Below are positions 24,021 to 34,615 of a stretch of DNA of 64,000 bases, piece by piece. The translations under genes and the position numbers were made by a program. A model generated the notes under the pieces. It saw only the letters and a list, made by a program, of their open reading frames with translations, searched no databases and was not told the DNA's origin. Every line of letters starts with the position of its first letter. Position 1 is the first letter of the stretch. The DNA comes from Rhizophagus clarus (Eukaryota; Glomeromycota; Glomeromycetes; Glomerales; Glomeraceae), in contig BLAL01000242.1 in assembly GCA_015698045.1 (NCBI GenBank), positions 1,493,001-1,557,000 on the forward strand, read 5' to 3'.

Positions 24021-26081
24021 AAAAAATAGCATCCGGGGTGCGATCGGCGGTAGCTTAAAAAAAATCAGATGGTAATTATATGATCATGTGAAATTTTCAG
24101 TTTCTTATAAAAAATCGGTTTTCGGCATTTTATGCAAAATAGAATGAGGTTTTCGTTTTCTTTTGATTTCGTTTAACTTATATATTTTATTCTCTGTATC
24201 CTCTTTTCTTTCTAAATAAATTATGTAAAATGGAATAAAATAAAAAAGAATAACTGACACGCGTTTCAAACGAAATTACAGGAAAAACACGCAAAATACT
24301 AAAATACTAATTGCTAAGGTGAGAACCGTGGAAAATAAAAAATATTGCAGTCTACTATTTTTTTGCAATGTGAGGTATAAACTAATGAGGAAATTTAAAT
24401 TTTCAATGATATAATTTTTTATTCGCAGATTTTGGAAAAAAAACTGTAAGCACGTGTGTCAGATCGGAAGAATGCCACACATGGTTTGTTTACGATACTC
24501 ATCCCGACAATTGTAAGTACTAATTATTGCGTCTTTCCAGTTTCGCATTTTCATTCCACGTTCTTTTAGTCTTTAATCAAATATACCAAAGAACAGGCTG
24601 ACAAAAGATATTTTGTTGATGCTTAAGCATTCTCGTAAATTTTATCATGTCTATAATGAAATATATATATATATATTTTTTAACTACTTACACTGCTAAT
24701 AGTGATATAATTCTGGGAAACAGAATGGGTAATATAGAAAATTAGGACAAATTTTTCTTTGAAGAAATCTTGTCGCAACAACCATCTTAGAACTTGGCGT
24801 AATTATTGAATATGTAGACAAAGAGAACATGGCCAAGTAAAAAGGCTATAATTGAGAGATATATTAAAGATTAGTATCCGTTAGTAAATAGCTCTACGCC
24901 TTGCTCTGCGAAGAAGATCATTTGGCCCGTGGGTCATACACGCACCACGACATGCGCATCTTTATTTGCGAATGGAGATTTGGTAATTTTTGAGGCCTGC
25001 TGATCCTGGGATCGGTTATGTGTCTTCCTCATATTATAATTTGCTGACTTTTGAATTTATCTTTTTGATACACATTAGAGAGAGACAATATTAGAAACAT
25101 TAGAAAAATTATAACAATGGAATACCCTTCCAACTACTCCAACTACTTCGAAATAGCATGCAAGATCAAGTATATGGTAAATTAAAATTTTATTCGCTAC
25201 TATAGAATTATAACTTACTTTGTTTTTCGTCTCATTGTGTAATAAATTTAATTTTCCTTTCTATTGTTTAAGACTTAGATCGAAACCGTGAAGAAGAAGT
25301 TTTATGTTCCTGATGATAATTCTCAAATCAATGATCGGAAAAGTTGAAAGGACAGCACTGATTGTTGATGATGTTTGTGTTGATCTAGAAAACTTTGAGT
25401 AAGTAGATTCTGCTTTTCTCATTGATATGAAAAAACAAATAGTCTTATTCATCTTCGGATTTTATTGACAATGATCATCATCACACTCGAATTTTTCTTA
25501 CTGCATCAATCAGATTATTAAATAAACCCATTGTTCGGGAATGGCCTCAGTTGACTTAGTTAATATGGGTGAAAATCTAACTTCAGAGTCGACATTTTCG
25601 TCCCTTAAATTCTGATGAGAAAAAATCCCTACTACAATGATCTCTCAGAATAATCGGCAAAATCAAAGAAAAAAAGCAATGTACATTCATCTACTAAGAT
25701 TTCATATCAAAAAGGACAAGTTTTGCAAAAAAAAAAAAATTTAATAAATTATTATTGTTAAACTCGAGATTGATATGATAAACAAATCCGTAAGAAAATT
25801 CTTTCATTTATAATAAATACGATGATATAAAAGTATTCCGGTCAGTCAATAATAATTGCTTTTTAGTTATTACAAAAGCAAAGTGTTGACCAGCTAGGGA
25901 TTAGTGGTTAACGAACTTATCCTTATATATGCAAAATTAGTAGCCACGAGTCTTCTGTGTAATTCTGCAAAATGACGATGATGACATTTGCCCACTTATC
26001 TGAATTTGTACATTGTATCACAAAAAGGCGTTATGTTAAATTTTAGCCGTCATTATTTCGATTCGTCAAACCATAATAATA
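24021..26081. other. Intergenic region, no clear gene
   Basis: No intact gene. A short open stretch near 24,890-24,990 has higher GC and reads SSTPCSAKKIIWPVGHT; it could be a relic of a coding element. The last about 160 bp are similar to the upstream regions of the two following tandem copies (for example the CACGAGTCTTCTGTGTAA segment). Confidence 0.4.
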
Positions 26082-27410
26082 ATGCTGCTCTTGAATTTTT
26101 TCAAAAAAAAGAAAAAAGACAATGGATATTCTAAAACACTTCCACCGGAATTAATTCGTCAAATCGTTCTTTATTTAAAAAATGATAAAAAATCTCTTCA
26201 TTCTTGCTTATTAGTTTCTCGAGTTTGGTGTAAAGAAACGGTAGACTTGTTATGGAGAAAACCGTTTCACTTCTTATACACTTGTAATAAAATAAACACC
26301 TCAGTCTTTTCACTATTTAAAAATTCCAAATCAATCATCAATCAGTGTCAGTGTTCAAAAGAAAAACTACAATATCAAGCTACCAATTTATTGAAAACCT
26401 ATTTATTAATTAAACATGATAAGGAATTTGTTAAAATAGGAATCATTAATGAAAAAGGTGAAAGAATTACATTTGATTATTTCGAATTTTTATGTGCATT
26501 GGATTTACATGAATTATATCGTGCAGTTAAAGATTGGAATCAATGGAATAAGGCCAATTCAAAATTCAACAAAGGAAACTATATACCTCTTACATTTAAA
26601 AGTATAATTAAATATTTTTTTATGAATACAACAAAGTTAGAAACATTTTCTTTGGATACAAAATTTATTCTTTATAAGATTAATGATAATAATCCATGTT
26701 CATTTCTTATTAAAGTAAATAAGTATGAAGAAGACGATAATTACGTTAATCAATGTGATAATTACATTTTTAATTTATTAACTAATGAATCAAAAATTCT
26801 TCTTGATACTACACAATTTTTTGTCAATTTAAATGAACTAGTATTTACTGCAAATGAAATGAAATCTGATATATTATTTTACCTTTCACAAAATTGTCAT
26901 AATATTCAAAAATTAATCATTACAATTGGTTGTCATTTTTCTATATCAATGTGGAAATGGAAAAGGAATTATACATTATTTGAAGCAGATCATCTTGCAT
27001 CTTTAATTAGATCTCAATATAATTTGGTTTATTTTGAATTATTTGATACTTTAGAAATAGGTATAAACGTAATTTTAAATTCTTTAAAAGAATCTCAATA
27101 TAATTCATTAAAAACTTTGATTTTTAATAATGTATTTATTAATAACAATAGCACAATTTTATTTTACTTAAAATTTTTACAAAATTTACAAGAATTGAGG
27201 TTTAATAAATGTATTTGTAAAAGAAATATTATGTTTGATAGGATTGATATATTTGATGAAGAAAAAAATCATGAGAAAGGTTTATGGTTACCTAATCTTA
27301 AATATCTTCAAGTAGATTATATTGATGAAAATAAAGTAGAATTCAAAGAATTATCTTTTATTCTATCTTCTATTTTAATTAGATGTTCTCCCCTAATAAA
27401 TAGCATTTAA
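26082..27410 (+). CDS. F-box protein, subfamily B, tandem copy 1 (442 aa)
   Basis: Single-exon ORF. After a basic lead (MLLLNFFKKKKKDNGYSK) comes a clear F-box: TLPPELIRQIVLYLKND, then SLHSCLLVSRVWCKETVDLL and WRKPFHFLYTC (residues about 19-65). The C-terminal two thirds have weak leucine-rich repeats (for example FVNLNELVFTANE, NIQKLIITI, NLVYFELFDTLE, LQELRFNKCIC, NLKYLQVDY). Predicted role: Skp1-binding substrate adaptor of an SCF ubiquitin ligase. It is nearly identical over long stretches to the next gene and related to the minus-strand gene at 55,358; it differs clearly from subfamily A. The first Met is conserved in copy 2 and is followed by the same lysine run. The C-terminus IRCSPLINSI is conserved in copy 2. 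Confidence 0.9.
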   Translation: MLLLNFFKKKKKDNGYSKTLPPELIRQIVLYLKNDKKSLHSCLLVSRVWCKETVDLLWRKPFHFLYTCNKINTSVFSLFKNSKSIINQCQCSKEKLQYQATNLLKTYLLIKHDKEFVKIGIINEKGERITFDYFEFLCALDLHELYRAVKDWNQWNKANSKFNKGNYIPLTFKSIIKYFFMNTTKLETFSLDTKFILYKINDNNPCSFLIKVNKYEEDDNYVNQCDNYIFNLLTNESKILLDTTQFFVNLNELVFTANEMKSDILFYLSQNCHNIQKLIITIGCHFSISMWKWKRNYTLFEADHLASLIRSQYNLVYFELFDTLEIGINVILNSLKESQYNSLKTLIFNNVFINNNSTILFYLKFLQNLQELRFNKCICKRNIMFDRIDIFDEEKNHEKGLWLPNLKYLQVDYIDENKVEFKELSFILSSILIRCSPLINSI

Positions 27411-27994
27411 CTTCAGTTATCTTAACAATGTTTAATATTAATAGCAATACATACATATTTATTAAATAGTATCTTTTTTATTTATTGTTTTTTTGTTATT
27501 TCTTGTAAATAAATATTTTACAACGCTGTAATAAAATTCATAATTTTTATAGTGTTTCTATTCCGATCGCTAAAACGTATTAACTTATTAAGAGATTTAG
27601 TTATGACATATATATAATCAAAGTATACCAAGTACTCTCGGTTCAAAACCTAGAGAATGTACGGAGCACTATATGTCCATAGTATCATATTAACTTAATT
27701 GATTGTCATTTCTCAACATTTTTTATATTTCCTGATCGAAAATAATAAAACATTGTTGATAAAAAATCTTCAACTGACAAAACTATCGTCTTACTATAAT
27801 TTATTTGTGTATATTCATGGGCGAACTTACTTTCCATGCATGCAACTACGAGTCTTTTGTGCAACACTGCAAAATGGCTGAAAAAAGTAACATACCTAAT
27901 AATCTATACAGAATACAATAAGCGTTGTAATATGCCCTTATCTGTTAATATATTCCGTCATTATTCGGATTCCATTTCATTATCAATCGTAATA
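27411..27994 (+). promoter_or_regulatory. Spacer and upstream region of tandem copy 2
   Basis: No separate gene. The part from about 27,820 (GCGAACTTAC...CTACGAGTCTTTTGTGC) to the start is related to the sequence upstream of copy 1 and of the dead copy 3, so each duplication carried its own promoter. In-frame ATG codons upstream of 27,995 (from 27,836) lie in this shared region and are not supported as starts by copy 1. Confidence 0.5.
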
Positions 27995-29317
27995 ATGCTG
28001 CTTTTAGATTTTTTCAAAAAAAAGAAAAAAGATAATGGATATTCTAAAACACTTCCACCGGAATTAATTCGTCAGATTGTTCTTTATTTAAAAAATGATA
28101 AAAAATCTCTTCATTCTTGCTTATTAGTTTCTCGAGTTTGGTGTAAAGAAACGGTAGACTTGTTATGGAGAAAACCGTTTCACTTCTTATACACGTGCAA
28201 TAAAATAAATACCTCAGTCTTTTCACGATTTAAAAATTCCAAATCAATCATCAATCAGCGTCATTGTTCAAAAGAAAAACTACAATATCAAGCTACCAAT
28301 TTATTGAAAACCTATTTATTAATTAAACATGATAAGGAATTTGTTAAAAAAGGAATCATTAAAGAAAAAGGTGAAAGAATTACATTTGATTATTTCGAAT
28401 TTTTATGTGCATTGGATTTACATGAATTATATTGTGCAATTAAGTATTGGAATCAATGGAATAAAACCAATTCAAAATTCAACAAAGAAAACCCTCTTAC
28501 ATTTAAAAGCGTAATTGAATACTTTTTTATGAATACACCAAAGTTAGAAACATTTTCTTTAGATACAAAGTTTATCCTCTATAAGATTAATAATAAAAAT
28601 CCATGTTCATTTCTCACTGAGGTAAATAAATATGATGAAGACGATAGGAACCTTTATCAATGGGATAATTACATTCTTAATTTATTAACTAATGAATCAA
28701 AATTTCTTCTTGAAACTACACAATTTTTTGTCAATTTAAATGAACTCGTATTCACTGTAAATGAAATGAAATCTGATATATTATTTTCCCTTTCAAAAAT
28801 TTGTCATAATATTCAAAAATTAATCATTACAATTAGTAGTCATATTTTTGTATCAAAGTGGAAATGGAAAGAGAATTATATATCATACGAAGCTGAACAA
28901 CTTACTTCTTTAATTAGATCTCAACGTAATTTAGTTTACTTTGAATTATTTGATACTTTAGAAGTGGGTATAAGTAAAATTTTAAATTCTTTAAAAGAAT
29001 CTCAATATAATTCGTTAAAATCTTTGATTTTTAATAATATATATATTAATTGTAATAGCGAAATTTTATTTTATTTACAATTTTTACAAAATTTGCAAGA
29101 ATTGAAGTTTAACAAATGTATTTGTTACAGAATTATAATGTTTAATAAGATTGATATATTTGATGAAGAAAAAAATCATGAGAAAGGTTTATGGTTACCT
29201 AATCTTAAATACCTTCAAGTAGATTATATTGATGAAAATAAAGTAGAATTCAAAGAATTATCTTTCATTCTATCTTCTATTTTAATTAGATGTTCTCCCT
29301 TAATAGATAGTATTTAA
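27995..29317 (+). CDS. F-box protein, subfamily B, tandem copy 2 (440 aa)
   Basis: Intact ORF. I use the ATG at 27,995 (MLLLDFFKKKKKDNGYSK) because copy 1 starts at the matching position; an in-frame extension of 53 residues to 27,836 reads through shared promoter sequence. The F-box (TLPPELIRQIVLYLKND...LVSRVWCKETVDLLWRKPF) is identical to that of copy 1, while the LRR-like part carries scattered substitutions (for example SQICHN-type changes to SKICHN, TIGCH to TISSH), and a few residues are missing after FNKEN. This pattern, a constant F-box and a changing target-binding part, fits divergence of substrate range after duplication. It ends with IRCSPLIDSI. Predicted SCF adaptor, target unknown. 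Confidence 0.9.
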   Translation: MLLLDFFKKKKKDNGYSKTLPPELIRQIVLYLKNDKKSLHSCLLVSRVWCKETVDLLWRKPFHFLYTCNKINTSVFSRFKNSKSIINQRHCSKEKLQYQATNLLKTYLLIKHDKEFVKKGIIKEKGERITFDYFEFLCALDLHELYCAIKYWNQWNKTNSKFNKENPLTFKSVIEYFFMNTPKLETFSLDTKFILYKINNKNPCSFLTEVNKYDEDDRNLYQWDNYILNLLTNESKFLLETTQFFVNLNELVFTVNEMKSDILFSLSKICHNIQKLIITISSHIFVSKWKWKENYISYEAEQLTSLIRSQRNLVYFELFDTLEVGISKILNSLKESQYNSLKSLIFNNIYINCNSEILFYLQFLQNLQELKFNKCICYRIIMFNKIDIFDEEKNHEKGLWLPNLKYLQVDYIDENKVEFKELSFILSSILIRCSPLIDSI

Positions 29318-29734
29318 ATACCAATTGCGTTTAATACTAATAGTAAGTAGTAACATATATTTATTAAATACCTTTTTATTTATTCTTCATTTTATTATAA
29401 ATATATCTTACATAATAATGTAATGAAAGTAAAAAAAAAAATTCTTTTTAGCAACTGAACTCTTTCTTGTTTCTAGTGGTAATTTGATCACCTTCTTCTT
29501 GCCTATAAATAATCTCTTCAAGTAAATTAATTATAATAAAGCTATCAAATCTCACAACAGTATGCCATCATTATAGATTAGCCTACTAGTTAGAGCTCAT
29601 GGACGAACTTAATTTGCTCTTTCTACGCATTCGTTTGTTAACACTGAAGATAGAGTCATACCTAATGATATTCAGCGTTGTGATACGTCCTATCTGTTAT
29701 ATTCCGTCATTATTCGGTTTCAATCGTAAAATAA
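29318..29734. other. Spacer between tandem copy 2 and dead copy 3
   Basis: No gene. The segment 29456-29525 resembles 35466-35525 elsewhere in the window (shared AGTGGT...TTGATCAC...TTCTT...CTATAA pattern). From about 29,595 the sequence follows the upstream region of copy 2 (CATGGACGAACTTA..., ATTCCGTCATTATTCGG). Confidence 0.5.
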
Positions 29735-30510
29735 TATCGCTTTAAATTTTCTCAAATAACACAAAGATATTGGATATTCTAATGCACTTCCGCCAGAATT
29801 AATTCGTCAAATTATTCTTAATTTAAAAAATGTCTTCATTCATGCTTATTCGTTTCTCGTGATTGGTGTAAAGAAACGGTAGATTTATTAAGGAGACAAC
29901 CATCTCACTTCTTATACACTTGCAAAGTTGCAATAAAATAAACACCTCAAATTTTAAATTCTAAATCAATCAATCAGTGTTACGTTTCAAAAAGAGAAAC
30001 GACTATTTATTAATTAAATATGATAATAATCTGTTAAATAAGGAATTAATAAAGAAAAGTGATTATTTCGAATTTTTATGTGTATCGGACTTGCATGAAT
30101 ATATTATGCGATTAAATATTGGAATTGATGGAATAAATCTCTCCTAAATACCTAAATACAGTTAATATAACTTTTACGAACACACCAAAGTTAAAAATCA
30201 TTTTCTCTGGATACAATTCATGTTCGTTTTAAATAAATATGATGAAAACGACAATTACTTTAATCAATGGGATAATTACATTTTTTAATTTATTAATTAA
30301 TGAAATCTGATATACAGTATTATTTTATATTTTCACAAATTTGTCATAATATTTATTACAATTAGTTTTAAAGTGGAAAAGGAATAATATATATATATAT
30401 ATATGAATTATTTTGATAATATTTGATGAAATTATAAAATTTTTAAAAGAATCTTAACACAATTCATTAAAACTTTGATTCTTTAATAATGCGTAGAATA
30501 ATTATTTATA
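29735..30510 (+). pseudogene. Third tandem copy of the subfamily-B F-box gene, degraded
   Basis: Starting with TTTAAATTTTCTCAAATAAC and GATATTGGATATTC, the region follows copies 1 and 2 (CTTCCGCCAGAATTAATTCG, GGTGTAAAGAAACGGTAGA), but a codon block of the F-box is deleted at about 29,833, the start codon is lost, and many deletions and stops follow. It is about half the length of the intact copies and fades near ACTTTGATTCTTTAATAATG (about 30,470-30,490). Not functional. Confidence 0.85.
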
Positions 30511-30666
30511 AAATTGTCCTTTTTTGTTTTGTAATTAAAATAAAGTAAATTGTACTAAAAATATATATAATGAAAAAACTATTATACTAGAATATTATTT
30601 ACATTGAATATCAAATTTGAAGTCAAATTTTCTTTTTGTCGATTAAAATAAAATTAAACTATTATC

Positions 30667-32625
30667 TCAATTTTTGGAAATAAATTTATTAAATCGCTTA
30701 TAAACATTGGTAAATAATTTTGGAGCTATAAAAGAAAAGAATATATCATTAATATTTTATATTTAACGTGTTAACACCAATAGATTTAAGATAAATAATT
30801 TTTTTTACTTACCAACTTCACCATTCTTATCACCAATATCTGGTAAATTTTTTTCTGCTTTATGAAGTAAAGAGATGGGTGAAAGTTCCGGTTTAATAAT
30901 TGTTGCTGAAACTTCAACATTATGAGTGATTGAAATCGACGCTTCTGGTTTATTAACGGACTTTTGTAAGTATGCATGTGTATTTTTTAATGAAAAGCAT
31001 ATTAGATCATTTGCTTCTTTATGTGAAGTAGAAGTAGATGATAACTCATCATAAGTAGGAGTAGATGGTAAAGAGATGGATGAAGTTGTTGAAATTTCAA
31101 CATCAATGGACTTTTGTTCTAGATCATTTGTTTTTGTAGAAGTAGATGATAACTCATCACAAGTAGGAGTAGATGGTAAAGAGACGGATGAAGCTGCTGA
31201 AATCTCAATATCAATGGATTTTTGTTCGAGATCATTTGTTTCTTTATTTGAAGTAGAAGTAGATGATAACTCATCATAAGTAGGAGTAGATGGTAAAGAG
31301 ACGGATGAGGTTGCTGAAATTTCAACATCAATGGACTTTTGTTCTAGATCATTTGTTTCTGTAGAAGTAGATGATAACTCATCACAAGTAGGAGTAGATG
31401 GTAAAGAGACGGATGAAGCTGTTGAAATCTCCATTTCAACGGATTTTTGTTCTAGATCATTTGTTTCTTTATTTGAAGTAGAAGTAGATGATAACTCATC
31501 ACAAGTAGGAGTAGATGGTAAGGAGATGGATGAGGTTGCTGAAATTTCAACATCAATGGACTTTTGTTCTAGATCATTTGTTTCTGTAGAAGTAGATGAT
31601 AACTCATCACAAGTAGGAGTAGATGGTAAGGAGATGGATGAAGTTGTTGAAACCTCAACATTAATAGATTTTTGTAAAGAACAACATTCTAGATCATTTA
31701 TTTCTTTATTAGAAGTAGAAAAAGATGATAAACCAGGAGGAGTAGGGGATAGTTCGTCTCTTTTTAAAGGAGAAGGTGACAACGCATCTCTTTTAAACAA
31801 AGTAGGGGTAGGTGACATCTCGTCTCTTTTAAATGGAGGAGTAGGTGACATCTCATCTCTTTTTATTAAAGTAGGAGTAGGAGATAACTCGTCTCTTTTA
31901 ATTAAAGCAGGAGTAGATGAAGATAAATCATCTCTTTTAGGAGTAGATGGTTGTGGTTGTGATGGAGAAACTCTTTTTCTAAATAAATTTTGAGATAATT
32001 TACGAACAGGAATAAGCGATTTCTTGGCTGAAATAGAAGGTGAATTACATGAAGGAGTAACATCGTTTTTAATTGAATCATCTTGATTGACTTTAATTCT
32101 ATTGGAACGTAAAACTCGAGAAGTCTTTCTTTTAACTGTATTAACAGTATTAATTACTGTATTAAAAGTTTTAGCAGGACTAGTACAGTTTCTATGTGAA
32201 ACACGTGTCGCTTTCTTAGTTGAAATAAGGGTTGAAATAAGGGTTGAAGGGGTTGAAACAGTCGCTTTTTTAGCTGAAATAGGTACCGGAATTTTTGATT
32301 TTCCGAGTAAAGAAGTAACAACCTTTTGTCGTGATTTTTCTTGGATACTAGAAAGTAAGGATTCAACTTTTTTTATTGGTTTGCGTAAGAAATTTTTAGA
32401 TTTTAATGGCTCAGAATAGTTTGTTGAAGAATATGAAATTTTATCTTTCTTGAAATTATAATATTCAGTAGCATCAATGTGAGGTTTCCCATTTTTAGCG
32501 TGTTTAGAATAATTAACCATAAAACGTGGAATAGAAGATTTTCCGATTTTTTGTTGTTTATTACATGTATAATTAATAGGTACACTAGGAATAGAAGAAC
32601 GTTTGGAACCTTCAGAAGTAGTCAT
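30667..32625 (-). CDS. Ser/Thr/Pro-rich repeat protein with four SxIP motifs (623 aa, two exons)
   Basis: Exon 1 runs 32625-30813 and exon 2 runs 30725-30667, with an 87-nt intron (GTAAGTAA...TTCTTTTATAG). Splicing replaces an apparent stop right after the donor with a 19-residue tail ending KFISKN. Residues 1-225 are basic and Ser/Pro-rich with SSIP at 10-13 and 30-33, SKIP at 110-113 and SLIP at 203-206. Residues about 230-294 repeat KRDELSPTP-like units six times. Residues about 327-547 hold six units of about 36 or 39 residues built on SLPSTPTCDELSSTST...NDLEQKS. The SxIP motif in a basic Ser/Pro-rich context binds EB1-type proteins at growing microtubule plus ends (established knowledge), so a microtubule tip-tracking or linker protein is a reasonable guess. 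No globular domain or membrane segment is visible; most of it should be disordered. Family not recognised. Confidence 0.75.
30985..31647 (-). repeat. Coding tandem repeat with alternating 108/117-bp units
   Basis: Six units within the repeat protein. Units alternate between a short form (…STSTETNDLEQK, 36 aa) and a long form (…STSTSNKETNDLEQK, 39 aa), so the true period is a 225-bp dimer present three times. Units differ by a few substitutions (Cys/Tyr in PTCDE/PTYDE, Ile/Val in SISLP/SVSLP). Confidence 0.85.
31744..31938 (-). repeat. Coding minisatellite of KRDELSPTP type
   Basis: Six imperfect units of 9-13 residues: KRDDLSSSTP, KRDELSPTP, KRDEMSPTP (twice), KRDALSPSP, KRDELSPTP. Each carries one or more Ser-Pro sites, potential targets of proline-directed kinases. 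Confidence 0.8.
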
Positions 32626-33260
32626 GTTTGTTAAACAATAAAGTAAGAAGGAAAATAATGAAAATTCGAAGAAAAAAATTTTTTGTTTAAAAAAAAAAAA
32701 ATGTATATGAAAAAGAATTTTTTTTTTAAAAAAAAAAAAGGGGGAGGGATGATACCTCGGTTTTTATAACACAAAATACCGTGTTTTTTAGGTTATAAGC
32801 CACATGTAATTATTTAAAGATAAATTACCTGGTCAGAAACTTGATCTTATTTATAATCTAAATAAAACAATATTAAAGGGAGATGTTAGAAGTATTCTTT
32901 TTTTATTGATTGCCATTTTTGTTAAGTTAATAGAAAAATAAATAAAGTAAAAAAAATTATTGATTTTATTATTAATTTATTAAGTAAATTTCCGCTGTAA
33001 TGAAGGTGTAAATCTTTCCATTGTATAACATTTGTAACATTAATAAAATTAAGTATAGAAAAGTGATTTAAACGTGTTACTACACTAGCATATACTAACT
33101 AACATAAGGTTGATTCATTCGATTAAAAAAAAAAAAGTGTTGGGGTCAAAAAAATCCGAAAAATTAATTCTCCTATTAAGTAAACTGATTTCTTTTAAAA
33201 TTATGCAAGACTCACATAAATCTGTGCGTTATCTGTAAGGATTTATCTTACAAAAAATTT
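32626..33260. other. Upstream region of the repeat-protein gene
   Basis: No gene. Contains A/T homopolymers at about 32,690-32,740 followed by GGGGGAGGGATG, and a divergent AT-rich spacer. The promoter of the minus-strand repeat-protein gene must be here; no clear element can be named. Confidence 0.4.
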
Positions 33261-33530
33261 AAGAAATTCTTATAGGAACGGATTATTAAAAATCGTATGC
33301 ATCTTTTTATTCTGAATAGACTTGGTTAGCATAAACTTAAAATTTCATTGAATTGTTTCTTTTAATTCTTTATTCAATCCTATTTTAGCCCACAAGAAAT
33401 TCTCATAGAACGGATAAAGCAGAGTTTTGAAATCGTGTGCATCCGTTTGCATCCTTTATTATAAATAGACTTAGTTAGCATAACTTAAAAAATTTTCATT
33501 GAATTGTTTCTTTATTCAATCTTATTTAAT
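33261..33530. repeat. Two-copy noncoding tandem repeat (about 135 bp units)
   Basis: Unit 1 begins AAGAAATTCTTATAGGAACG at 33,261 and unit 2 begins AAGAAATTCTCATAGAACGG at 33,394. Both continue through a GTATGCATC/GTGTGCATC part, a TAGACTTRGTTAGCATAA part and TTCATTGAATTGTTTCTTT. A pentanucleotide (ATTTT)n run follows at about 33,530-33,560. Confidence 0.75.
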
Positions 33531-33911
33531 TTATTCATTTTATTTTATTTTATTTTATTTTTTTTTTTAGTAAAAAAGAAAGCAATAAAGAGATTGTGAG
33601 TTTCAGATTGGATGATATTATATGCAAATAGAACATCATACATCTATAAAACCATAAAAGAATTTAAGGAGAACAAAACTTTGTCTCATCAAATAGTAAT
33701 TATTATTGATAAGGTCAAGGCGTATAAAACTCTAAATTTATACTATATATTATTCTTTTTTTTATATTCCCGATCATCATAAAATGTTTGCATTTAAACA
33801 AATAAATATACTTTCTCTCTAGTGCCAATCCTGTCAATCCTGTTATGCACACACACACGCTCATGTAGTGTAGGAATTTTTTTTCACGGGTGTGAACCAT
33901 ACATTGATACG
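33531..33911. other. Intergenic spacer
   Basis: Holds an ATTTT run and a short CA-rich stretch (33,847-33,860). No gene is seen; the 61-codon ORF at 33,715-33,900 has no recognisable features. Confidence 0.4.
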
Positions 33912-33972
33912 TGACAAATAAGCATTTATTAAATTAATATATATTATCAGTTATGTAAATGCTTATTTGTCA
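33912..33972. repeat. Perfect 17-bp inverted repeat forming a hairpin
   Basis: TGACAAATAAGCATTTA at 33912-33928 is exactly mirrored by TAAATGCTTATTTGTCA at 33956-33972, leaving a 27-nt AT-rich loop. It could be a small foldback element or the core of a MITE; no flanking duplication is evident. Confidence 0.8.
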
Positions 33973-34495
33973 TCTAGATTACGTATTTACACAAACATGC
34001 ACCTACATTAATTACATACATAGCACACTCCACACGTAAAAACACTGCATCATTTTTTTTTTTTTGGACCGTATCCCTTTTTTTTTTTTTAAAGTTTTTT
34101 GACTTTTTAACTAATTTACAAACTAAATCAACTTTGAAATAGATTAATTTTTCATCAGTTGATATAATAGATAACATTAACTAAAAAAATTCGGGATATT
34201 TCGTGGCTTAGGACACATTTTTTCGTTGTTAAAAATCAAAATACTATTATAGTAGTTTGATATGATTATCTAAGGTCCTGACTCAATGAAAATGTTGCAA
34301 CACGTCATAGAACGTAAATGAGAATATTCTTAATCTACTTTTAGTACTTGGATCAGTTTAGCTAGTATATTTGTTCTCTATCTTATATAACGTATATATT
34401 TATATTTTACCATTCTTGGCATTATAGAAAGAATTTCAAAAGATCTTTAAGAGGAAGACGAAAAATCAGAAACACGATATTGATATTTAAACGAT
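33973..34495. other. Intergenic spacer
   Basis: No gene. T tracts at about 34,052-34,063 and 34,079-34,090. The ORF at 33,974-34,177 is low-complexity and unsupported. Confidence 0.4.
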
Positions 34496-34615
34496 AAGAA
34501 TATCATAAGATTCGAGCAATTTAATAATATGAAGTAATAAAGAATATCATAAGATTCGAGTAGCTTAATAATATGAAATAATAAGAATATCATAAGATTC
34601 GAGCAATTTAATAAC
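34496..34615. repeat. Three-copy 43-44-bp tandem repeat
   Basis: Units start at 34,496, 34,540 and 34,583 with AAGAATATCATAAGATTCGA, followed by G(C/T)A(A/G)(T/C)TTAATAA and TATGAARTAAT; the third unit is partial. Noncoding. Confidence 0.85.

Noticed and set aside
24461..24471. AGATCGGAAGA, identical to the beginning of a common sequencing adapter
   Set aside because: Only 11 bases match before the sequence diverges; chance similarity rather than adapter contamination is likelier.
27630..27665. tRNA-like GGTTCAAAACC word
   Set aside because: No acceptor stem, anticodon arm or A box can be folded around it; no other tRNA candidate was found on either strand.
27836..27994. 53-residue N-terminal extension of tandem copy 2
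   Set aside because: The corresponding region in copy 1 is not open in frame; both copies share the downstream Met.
31331..31993. 220-codon plus-strand ORF and several shorter ones opposite the repeat protein
   Set aside because: It is the antisense of a regular coding repeat, so openness follows from the repeat; the minus frame is longer, has a proper start, SxIP motifs and a splice donor.
34496..34615. Short regular repeats as a CRISPR array
   Set aside because: Units are directly adjacent without unique spacers and the genome is eukaryotic.
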